A stretch of DNA of 64,000 bases, taken from assembly GCA_013398275.1 (NCBI GenBank), contig VZSE01002216.1, positions 1,638-65,637 of the forward strand, read 5' to 3'. Under the pieces are notes generated by a model. The model did no database searches. It was not told the origin of the DNA and was given only the letters and a program-made list of their open reading frames with translations. The stretch comes from Promerops cafer. Lineage: Eukaryota; Chordata; Aves; Passeriformes; Nectariniidae. A program made the position numbers and the translations under genes. Below are positions 54,901 through 64,000 of the stretch, in pieces. How positions within the stretch are numbered: the first letter of the stretch is position 1; the number at the start of each line of letters is the position of its first letter.

Positions 54901-57900
54901 TGATTATTGAAGCAAAATAAAACATACCTAAAATTAATATAAGACTAATAAAACTGATATTAATTGTAATAAGAAGGAATTAAAGCCAAGAGAAACAAGT
55001 GATGCCCAGTAGAGTTGCTCAGCACCCACTGACTGATGCCAGCTGCTCCCAGTTTGTGTACTGGGCATGGCACTCTGTGGTGTGGAGCATCCCTTTGGCT
55101 GTCCTGGCTCTGCTCCCTCCTGGCATTCCATGCACCTGTGCATGGGAAACTGCAGAGTCCTTGGCTCAGAGCAACCTGGGCTTGGCTACAACTGAAACAT
55201 CCCTGTGTCACCAACATTAGTCTCATCCTAAAGTCAAAAAACAGCTTTGAACCAGTAAGAACAATACTAATTCTGTCTCATCCCAAACCAGGAAAATGGT
55301 AATTACCATTTATATTTTTTCTATAAGTACCTCATTGGCTTAGAATAATTGATTCTGGTTTTCCCCAATTGGGGTTTTTTTTCACTGTTAGTGGCTCCTT
55401 ATTTATGGCTAACAGAATTCCATAGGGGCACTGGCTCATCACTGGGACAGAAGTTCCTATCCCATGGAGTTCCTGCTGGAAAAATTAGACCTTGGGTTAT
55501 TTATCTTTTCTTGCTCATCATTACTGAGATTTGTAGCCAGATCTCCAGTGTTCTGTGCCAAGATCAGCTGCCCAGCAAGGGCTGTTGGCTTTTTGCTTCC
55601 CCTCTTTGGAGATAAGAGAAGATGCTGTGGAAGATGCACTTGCTCCCAACCATTTTTGGGTTGATTGTCCCTAAATGCCACCATGTCACAGTTCTACAAA
55701 ATTAACCTGAGGGAGGGGACACTCTAATGCAGGACATGCAGCAGAGTAGGGCTGGTTAATTATTTTAACACCCCGTGGTTCTCCTGGGGTGGGACAGAAT
55801 CCAGAGAACAGTGAAACACTGAGGTGTTGGTACAAACCTGGTGCAGTCCACCTGGGATAGGGATTTATTTGGTGTTTTGGAACCTGGTGGACCCATTCAG
55901 TTTTTTTTCTCTGCTCTCTGTTCCTGATCAAAAGCCAAATCCCTGCTTAGCGTGGTGCTGTTTCTGGTGGGGTTGTGGCATTTTTTTCCCTTTCTCCCTG
56001 GATTAGCTTTAATTTTTCCTTGTTTGATGGAAAGCCTCTAATGAGGTGTGATGATGTGAGGAGTGCTCTCTCCAATCTGTTGGATGCCAGACCTTTAAGT
56101 AGAAGGGCCTTTGTGTTTTCATTACTCCTCTGTCACACTGCCTGAACATGAAAGGCACATTGTGGAGAGGGAGCAGCTCTTATGCCTTAAGATGGACATT
56201 TTAAAATTTTCTTTATTACTTTTCTTCTGCTTTGAGCTCTTGCTCTCTCAAGTTACCTCTTTCTATGTCTTTTCCCTCCTTCATTTAGCTCTCACACCAC
56301 CCAGCATACCCAGGATGATGGAATTAATTTCCAGTCCCATAAAGATCCTCTTACCAGCACTCCCAAAAGTCTCTAGAAGATCAGAGGAAAAATTTTTTCA
56401 TTCCACTGAGAAATTGTTGTTTTCCTGTCTTCACATTTTCTTACACTACTTCACTAAAGATCTTACAAAGAGGGCTCTGATCTTACAAAAGTGAGTCTCA
56501 ATTCCCAAACACAAAGGTTTTCCCCAAAAGCAGTTTATGGCCTGGAATGACAGCATTGAATCCATTTCAGGTTTCCTAGTTTGGGAATGTGGAAATGAAG
56601 AGGGAATGAGCTGAGCAGGAGCTTTGGGACACACCTCAGTGCTCACTGTTCATCTCTCACTTGATCCTCCAGCTTTGTCTTCTGGGAGCTTCCTTTAACT
56701 CAGCACTGAAAACCACTTGGAAATTGGGGAGGAAGGGGTGTGGTGAGCCCAGTCTGCCTAAAATGTTACTTCTTAGGGGGATTTATCCAGCAGTTAATGG
56801 AATTTTGAGGCCCTCCTGCCTCTCTGATCAGAGATGGTTAAAATTGCACTTTGCATCAGTCCTTTTGTTTTTTTTTTATTTACCCTCTTGTTGGTGCTGA
56901 GTGCTGCACTTGCTCTCCAACAGAGCTCTGGGTTTTCCCCTTAGTAATGTATTACTTAAACTGTGTCAATATTCTCTTTTTTACTACTTATTATTATTTA
57001 TTTAATATCTGCAGTGAAATCCATGTGTCATGTCATGAACTCAAATATTTAGCAGTCTAAAATCTGAATCAAATGAACACCCCATTATATCATTTTGTAA
57101 ATGTAAAGCTTTTTTTCCTGAGAAGTTATTTTTCCTGCACAAATGGAACAAAGCCTTTTTCAGCTGTGAGATGATTTAAAACCTCTTGGTTAGCCAAGTA
57201 ACTACTTTAAACTTAATTGATTCCCATTTCAAGGATATTCATGTGAAGTTCAGGCCTTCAGCTGCTCAGTGAGAGCCAAGTTATAGACCAGAGTGTTTAT
57301 ATTGGAGACTTCCCTAAAGCTCACTGCAGAAATCTGGCCAGGCACCCTTAGAATTGTTAAATATTCTGTTGCCAGAACAGCACAATTATTACATTTAATA
57401 TCAAGTCTAGTTTTACATCTCGAGAGAGAACAGTGCTTGAGTTTGGTGTGCTGTAGGCTTTATATACATTATTATATATATTTTATGTATTGTTCCAGGT
57501 GAGTACTGAGAATTTCTTGGATATTTTTTCCCTTGCACTGTGAGAGTCTGGGTAGGAAAAGCTGCTTTTGTTAGGAATAAACCACTGAGCTTTACTAATT
57601 TGATAAATGTGCCTGTGAATGAGTCCCTTTCTCATTTGTGTTTAAAATAATGCAGGTACTAAACATGAAGATCCTCTCTGAGGAATTCTCTCTGTCTCAG
57701 AGGTGCAAGTCTCAAATTGATAATAAGTGCTGAAAACTCAGTTTTTCTGCCCAAGAGAGGACAGGGCAAGAACTGAAGTATTTCAAGACCACATTTCCAG
57801 TAGTAAATACTACACTTTTTAAAAGGAGAAAGAGTGATTTCTCTTAAACTCCCTTTATTATATTTGATTTTGCTTTTTCTGTTAATTTTCACATATGACC

Positions 57901-58016
57901 AATTATTTCCTAGTTATAGTTTTAATTTGTACTGATGACAAGATTATCTGCTTTTAAAGCTTTAAGGGGCTGTAGAGTAGCTATGCTTTATTGGTTATAT
58001 TTCTGTTCCAGAAGCA

Positions 58017-58112
58017 CAAAATCCTGGAATGATTTGGGTTGGAAGGGACCAGACAGATCTGATTAATACTTTTGTTGTCAAAATCTGCTTTGTCCAATGT
58101 GTGGCACTCAAG
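58017..58112 (-). mobile_element. CR1-like remnant, antisense
   Basis: 'aaatcctggaatgatttggg', 'ttggaagggaccagacagat' and 'tccaatgtgtggcactcaag' resemble the reverse complement of a CR1 3' end. The copy is worn and short. Confidence 0.6.
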
Positions 58113-58284
58113 CCCTCACCGTGTTGGTAAATATTGCTGTTGTTCATAGGATGTTTAATGTCCTATGTTTAGCAGGATGCAGTTAAATGAAGATTCCTGT
58201 GGGAGTTGTCAGTCAGTTTTTGCAGATCAGCAGATTAATTGATTTATTGAAGAGGAAAAAGCCCTTTAGGAGGAGCAGTTTTGT

Positions 58285-58550
58285 CACCGGAGTGTTGGGA
58301 TGCGGATGTTGGAGCCTGGACAGGGTGGTGGCACCGGGGCTGGCGGCCACCGCTCAGGTGTGGCACCACTCTGAGTTTACTCCTGCTTTACTACAGCTCG
58401 GAGCTGAGGGCAGTGCTCAGGGTTTGCTCCCTCTCTGCTGCGCTGGGGGTGCGGGAGCTCCCCGGAGCAGGGCCGGGAGAAGGCGGGCGGTGGGAAGGAG
58501 CGGCTCTGTTTGTTTCTGCCGTTCTCACGGCAGAAACACCCCCGTGCTTA
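58285..58550. promoter_or_regulatory. CpG-rich patch with a perfect hairpin in RAVER2 intron 1
   Basis: About 260 bases with many CG pairs (tgcggatg, ccggggctggcggcc, ggcgggcgg) within AT-rich DNA. Near its end gtttctgccgt (58512-58522) and its exact reverse complement acggcagaaac (58527-58537) flank a 4-base loop. It could be an intronic promoter or enhancer, but there is no direct evidence. Confidence 0.35.
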
Positions 58551-60695
58551 CATTACTCACAATTAACAGGGTCGCAGCAGAGGATCTACCTGACTTGGCT
58601 GACCCCCTTCTCCTCCAGAGCAAACATTCCCTCCTGGCCCACTCCTGGAGAGCTGCTTGGAGCACGGGGATCAGAGCTGAGTCGTTCCATTGCTTCCCTT
58701 GACACTTCTGCCCTGAGCTGTGGGGAGTGAAACTGGGAGCAGCATCACAATGGGAGCACTGTTCCTCCTTTTCGACCAGACCTGAGTGCTGGGAGATGTT
58801 GGAGGTGAAGTTTAGAGAAGTGCCTGGCTTAGCAAGCAGAGAAATCTCAGTGCAACACACAGATATTTACAGCTGTTTAACTGAAAGGAATACACATTTT
58901 CCTAGAGTTGGCAGGGTGTGTTTTATCTTTGTAAATCCTCATAAACGGTGTTTATGTGAGAAATGCTTTCACTGAAACACTGCCCAACCCCAGTTCCACC
59001 AGTGAAGGTCTCAGCCCTGCCAAGAGCCCACGAGAGCACAAGAACCAGAACCTTCCTGGAAGAACCCTTGGCACAAACCTGGCAGTGTTTGCAGCCACCT
59101 GTGGAAGTTGCTGTTAATTTCTGTGCTTAAATCAGGCTTTATTTTAAATCTCCCTTATATTCTCATTTTTTATATGAGATCTCGTAATTATCCCCCTGTT
59201 TTTCCTGTCAAAGTTTCAGGCAGTTACTGGGAAATCATGTGGGATCATCTGATACACAGATGACTTTCAAAAGAGTGTTCAGAGCTGTTTGAAATCCTAT
59301 TTCCTGCTACCTAATCATCATATAAAACTTTCAGTGTTGCTCTTGCAAAATAATCCAGGAAATCAAAAGGATAAATACATTCCTCTTTTTCTGAGTGGGA
59401 CAGAAACAAATTTTTGGAGTCTTCAGTGGCACAGCACAACTGAGCTACCAAAACTGTACAGAAAGTGTCTTCTCAGTCTCTCACATCTGAGAAAGAACCA
59501 TCTAATTCTTGTTTGAGAGGTGTCCACTCTCAAATCTTTTACCTGGCTTGAATTTTGGGCATATCTTGCATTTCAGAAACCCCATCCTTATCACACCTTA
59601 CTCAAGGACACGTGGTGGCTGGAGAAATGCTGCCATATTTTATTAATGCAGTATTTGACAGCTGTTAAATAGTGAAACCAGAGATTGGTGCTCTCTTGAC
59701 TAAAAGGTGTGCACTTGATACCCCTCACAGAGAACCCAATTAACCTTTAGGCTCCATATATTGAATTACCAAACTGGCAACCACACTCAGCTGCTGGAAA
59801 TCAGCTGCAATTAAACTTTCAGACAAAGCTGGTTGATTATTTTGCTTGCAGAAATCATCTTGTGCTCTTGTGTATGGGATTTATCCAGCTAAAATAATGT
59901 AAATATCCAGGTTATTACTCCTGGTTTTTCCCCTGGGGTGGTGAGTGTTCATCTCTGCTTTCTCACCACTGAACTGACAATAATTTGTGGGGTTTTTGGG
60001 GCATGTGCACCTTGGTTTTTTGGGAATGGCTGTAGCAAACTCCTCTTAGACTTGCTCTTTCCCACCCCTCCTCTCTTCCCATTAATTAGGGGAGCAAATA
60101 ACACTCTTGGGATTGATTCTCTGTTGAGCAGCTGTGCAGTAATTGATAGAGGATACTTTGCAGGGGGTACTCTGGCCACAATTATCTGCTGGGTGAAAGA
60201 ATATCCATTATTAAGAGTGAAAATCTATTAAAGTGAACTTGAGCAGGAAAGGAAAGCAACTGTTGGGTTTTAGGGCAGCGTTGTGCCCTCGATAAATTTG
60301 GTGATGTGATGCTGCCAGTGTTCCTTGTCCATGTGGTATTTTAGCTATGCCAGTTGTACTTCAGAGAAATGGAGAGGGTTTTGCTATTTAATGAGCTGTG
60401 ATGTTATTTGTCTTTATCAAAAGACACTTACAGGACACCCTTTTGTGTTTATGTGACCCAGAGAATGAAAAGCAAATTAATCAAATGCAGCAAGCCAGTT
60501 TTTTATGTGAAATAAAAACATTGCTGCAGCAGTGTAAGCAACTCCTTTAAAAACAAATATTTGATAGTGTTTCTATGGTGAAATTTTCTGTTTGTTGGGA
60601 AAGTTTTTGGTTTTGTTTGAAATGAGGATGAATTTATTCACTTGCTTGGTTTGGTGACTTATTTATGTGATGTTACTTGTACTTTTCCCTTGCAG

Positions 60696-60762
60696 GAAAT
60701 CCACGACTTGTTTAAAGATTATGAAATCAAGTATTGTTATGTGGACAGGAATAAAAGAACAG
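60696..60762 (+). CDS. RAVER2: RAVER2 exon 2 (RRM1)
   Basis: The exon lies between cccttgcag and gtgaga, starts in phase 0 and ends with one base of an alanine codon. It reads [19 protein letters not shown] then KRT. In human the matching part is [19 protein letters not shown]. It is the middle of RRM1. Confidence 0.93.
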
Positions 60763-62158
60763 GTGAGACCTTAAAACTTTTATATATTCCAGTTCTGTGA
60801 GGAGCATCATGGTCGTGGACTGTCACAGCTTTTCTGGTGTCCCTCAGTGTCATTTTTGTCACCTTCTACTGAAGCCAGTGAAAGTTGGAAACTTTCTGGT
60901 GTTGATCAGAAGTTTTTTGGTCCCCTCTGGTCTCTCTCAGGAGTGTTCCTCAGTGAGTGTCCCTTTGGGACAAAGCTGACCTCAGCTGGCTGAATTCCTT
61001 TGGAAAACTGGTTCTGAGGCCTCTCTTGGGACAAACCACACGAGCCTGAGAGGAAAACCTGCCCAGCTCCAGATGCATTTGCAGTTTGCTCACATCAGGA
61101 AACACTTCTGCCCTGTGAGGGTCACCCAGCACTGCTGTAGGTTGTCCAGAGAGGTTGTGGAATCTCCATCCCTTGGGATCCTGGGAACCCATCTGGGTGA
61201 CCCTGCTTGAGGAACAGGTTGGACAAGAGGCCCTCAGGAGGTCCCCGCCACCCTCATCCAGTTTGGGATTGTGTGAAATGCCTTGTGGACTGAAAAGCCC
61301 AAAAAAAGATCTGTTACCCCAAAGTGAGAACTTGTGGATGTTGTCATCAAAGAGATTGCATAGAATCTGTGATGTGTTGACTTCAGTGGAATACTTAATT
61401 TAATAAAGAATAGTCTGCTCATAGAATATTTAACTTTGTTCCCCAGATACAAACTTTGGTTGGGTTCCCAGTAGTGAAGTTGTGTGCATCACAACACAGC
61501 CACTTTTCGAGTTAATTGCTCATGATGTTCCACTGATAATCCCAGATTTTAGGTATTATATATAATACATATAACAGATCTATTTATCTGTTGTATCTCT
61601 GGGGTATCTTTGTGGTTTCAGGGGGAGGGAGAGGTGTGGCTGCAGATCAGCTGGCATAGGTGATGTGCCCACTCCTGCTCTCTTGCAGCATTTGTCACCC
61701 TGTTAAACGGGGAGCAGGCCCAGAGCGCCATCAGGAAGTTCCACCAGCATTCCCTGCGTGGGAAGGAGATCTCCGTGCAGCTCCAGCCCACGGATGCTCT
61801 GCTGTGCATCACCAACCTGCCCCTTTCCCTCAGGATAGAGGAGTTTGAGGAACTGGTGCGAGCCTATGGCAACGTGGAGAGGTGTTTCCTGGTCTACAGC
61901 GAGCTCACCGGCCATTCCAAGGGCTATGGGTTCGTGGAATACATGAAGAAGGACTCTGCTGCCAAGGCCAGGCTGGAGCTCCTGGGCAAGCAGCTGGAGG
62001 AGAGCACTCTGTTTGCACAGTGGATGGATGTGAACCAGCTGACCACAAACCTCATTCACTCCAAGTGCCTTTGTGTGGATAAATTACAAAAGGACTGTGC
62101 TGATTCGAAAGAGCTGATCCAGGCTTTCTCCCTGAAGTACAAACCTGTGTTCTGCCAG
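60696..62158 (+). CDS. RAVER2: RAVER2, ribonucleoprotein PTB-binding 2 (two internal exons, partial)
   Basis: RAVER2 is an RNA-binding adaptor with three RRMs and a long C-terminal region that binds PTB. It acts in the nucleus in splicing control. Only two coding exons are in the window, together 179 codons. They give the end of RRM1 ([23 protein letters not shown]), all of RRM2 with RNP2 LCITNL at 61802-61819 and RNP1 KGYGFVEY at 61919-61942, and the start of RRM3 (SKCLCVDKL). The sequence follows my recollection of human RAVER2 closely. The linker [18 protein letters not shown] favours RAVER2 over RAVER1, and the neighbour CACHD1 supports this. Exon 1 is probably in the assembly gap, and later exons lie beyond the window. 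Confidence 0.94.
60763..61688 (+). other. RAVER2: RAVER2 intron 2 with a CR1 fragment
   Basis: 0.93 kb. Most of the middle is an old sense CR1 copy. The intron ends in the acceptor ctctcttgcag. Confidence 0.8.
61075..61275 (+). mobile_element. CR1 retrotransposon 3' fragment (old copy)
   Basis: 'ccctgtgagggtcacccagc', 'gttgtccagagaggttgtgg', 'aatctccatcccttgggatc', 'tgaccctgcttgaggaacag' and 'gaggtcccc' follow the CR1 3' order with clear divergence. Confidence 0.82.
61689..62158 (+). CDS. RAVER2: RAVER2 exon 3 (RRM1 end, RRM2, RRM3 start)
   Basis: A 470-base exon between ctcttgcag and gtatgc. It begins [18 protein letters not shown], goes through [14 protein letters not shown] and [17 protein letters not shown], and ends [11 protein letters not shown]. 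It carries the two RNP motifs of RRM2 intact. [17 protein letters not shown] links to RRM3. Three further exon-like matches expected for the human protein (LAQDEGSYVGGF onward) are not found before the window ends. Confidence 0.95.
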
Positions 62159-64000
62159 GTATGCTGGGTTTGTGTCTTATGGAACACCAGGGTTGGGATT
62201 GCAGGATTGCCTCACTTCACTCTTGCTGTCTTCCATGTTTGTTTTTCCTGTAATCACTCAGCTGTGCATCTGACAGTGCTGGGAGTGGTGATGCTGAGCT
62301 GCTCTGGGTGTGCAGTGTGATCCGTGTTGTCTGGACACCACTCCAGTGAAATGCCAGCAAAATGTTTGGAAGACATCCCCTTATGTCATTTACTGAAAAT
62401 AATTTGGGTTTTGAGAGCTTTGAAAATAAACATTGCTGAAGGTTTTATTGCAGCCAAAGTGTATGAATACAAGTGCAACTGTTCAGATTATGCAGAATAC
62501 ATCATATAATTAATATATTAATATTCAACACGTTTTTCCCTAACTGAGGAAGGCTTGGGTTCTTGGGTATTACCAGGGATAGAAATTACACATCTTTTGG
62601 AAAGCTGGGGAGCCCAGAAGAGGTGGATCCCTTGTAGTGCAAAGGTTTCCTTCTCATCCTTGTGGCTTGTGAGATGAGACCACAAATCAATGTGGCACAG
62701 ATAGATCATCATAACCAGGCAGCAGAAGGAAATCTTTCCTTGTAGTCACACAGATTTCAGTTGCAGGGTTGGTTTTTTTGTTTTTTTCCCTTTAAGTCTC
62801 TTGGAAGGCTGCTCAGGGATCAGCCCCAGGGATGAGCACGCGGAGATTCCCAGCATGTGGAGCAGAAGGTCCATGAGGATCTGCAGCCTGACCACCTGCA
62901 GGCCTTCACACCCTCCCTGGGGCTCTTTTCCAGCCCCAGCAGAGTAAATCCTTAGACCTGCTTGATCCAAATACCCCAGGAGATGAATAAATAGGCTGGA
63001 ATGAACTCTTCCCAGAAAATGCCCATTCCTGGCTATTTCGACCCCGAGCCTGGGAATGTGTCTGGCTTCAGCCTCACCTCACTGATGCCTAAATTAAGGA
63101 GCTTTTGCTCCCCATTATTTTCTTCCTGTAAGAAGGTATGAAATGCTGTACTCAAGTCTCCTGCTCAATCTTTGTTTAATTAGCTCAACAGATTGATCCT
63201 TTTAAGTCTTTTCCTTCAGGGCTTTTTTTTCCAGCTGTCAAATAATCCGGGGGCTGTTATCAGCTCCCCCAACAATTTTTCACCATCCTTTAAAAATTCT
63301 GAGCTTCAAAGAATAACAGACTTCTTGAGGAAAGATGGGTGTCACTGCTGTGCAGTTAGAAGCACTCAAAAATTGACTTTTTACCTTTTAAAAATCATAA
63401 TAAATCTTGGGTCCCACTTGGTGTGGGTGAGGAGAGTATCTGCGTTAGGTCAGCAAATATTCCTGTTTCTATAAAATACAGGAGGGTGGAGGTAGGAAAA
63501 CAAATAGTTCAGATTTGATAGGTGAAAAAGGGAAGAAAAAGGATGTTAATTAATTATGGGTTTATGAGTGAGATGACCTGAAAATTGAGGACAAAGAAAG
63601 GAGGAGGAGGAAGACCTGAGAAAAGGTGGGAAAAGCAAAGAGGGGGGATGTGAGGGGAAGGGTAGAGACAGAAAAACTGGGAGAGGACAGGGTAGCAGAA
63701 ACCTCAGTGTGGGGGGAATTTCTCTAGAGAATGCCTGAAAAGTCTTTTTTTTCTGGAAAACTTCAATGTAGCTCTTGTGGTGCTGCCATGGATTTGTTCT
63801 GCTGGGAGCTTGTGCAGTATTTCATCAAGTAGATACAATCCTTTGCCCAAAATTCTTACCTGAACTCATGAAATAAAATCTGGGTTATTTCATCTTATTC
63901 CAAAGTTACCTTTTTTTAAAAAAAAAAATCATTTTGATTTCTCCTCTATTGACAACAGAAATGTTCTGTCAGGAGGAGCTGAAGCTAAATATTTACACAT
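62159..64000 (+). other. RAVER2: RAVER2 intron 3, open at the window end
   Basis: 1.84 kb of unique DNA after exon 3. A purine-rich stretch (about 63480-63715) is seen. I found no match to the next expected RAVER2 exon. Confidence 0.75.

Larger units (their letters stand above)
51926..60695 (+). other. RAVER2: Probable RAVER2 intron 1
   Basis: About 8.8 kb from the GC-rich block to exon 2. It is mostly AT-rich and unique. It holds A- and T-runs (about 52193-52205, 52863-52883), a CpG-rich patch near 58.3-58.55 kb and a CR1 trace near 58.0 kb. No coding exon is supported. If RAVER2 exon 1 is not in the gap this interpretation changes. Confidence 0.6.

Overview
This is vertebrate nuclear DNA, almost certainly from a bird and probably a songbird. 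Split exons have GT/AG borders. Introns and intergenic DNA carry many short 3'-end fragments of the avian retrotransposon CR1, whose tails end in variants of 'ccttccaacccaaaccattc'. The introns are compact. There are no prokaryotic genes, CRISPR arrays or operons. Most open frames longer than 60 codons are chance frames in introns or frames through tandem repeats.

Two protein genes are recognised, both on the + strand. Positions 1 to about 43.36 kb hold most of CACHD1 (VWFA and cache domain-containing protein 1), a single-pass membrane protein related to calcium-channel alpha2delta subunits. I placed 24 coding exons between 2681 and 41195. Their phases join without a break into about 1,137 codons. 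The roughly 137 N-terminal residues expected from the human protein (about 1,274 aa), including the signal peptide, lie before the window. The stop codon is at 41193-41195, followed by a 3' UTR of about 2.2 kb.

After about 7.7 kb of intergenic DNA comes the start of RAVER2, an RRM protein that binds PTB and raver-type partners. Its GC-rich promoter and first exon appear to fall in or beside an assembly gap (51040-51702). Two coding exons are visible (60696-60762 and 61689-62158), giving the end of RRM1, all of RRM2 and the start of RRM3. The gene runs off the right end. The order CACHD1-RAVER2, head to tail, is the known vertebrate arrangement upstream of JAK1.

The unusual content is tandem repetition inside CACHD1. 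There is a purine-rich minisatellite with higher-order structure (1-650). A splice acceptor plus exon start is triplicated (about 2393-2700). A CCATGG-containing 26/27-bp minisatellite lies at 9331-9941. Two intronic tandem duplications sit just before splice acceptors (36699-36897 and 40629-40914). A minisatellite at 41140-42015 appears to have been seeded by the last codons of CACHD1 and now fills the proximal 3' UTR. A probable antisense LTR of an endogenous retrovirus lies at about 14.61-15.17 kb. I saw no new defence, toxin or mobile gene system.
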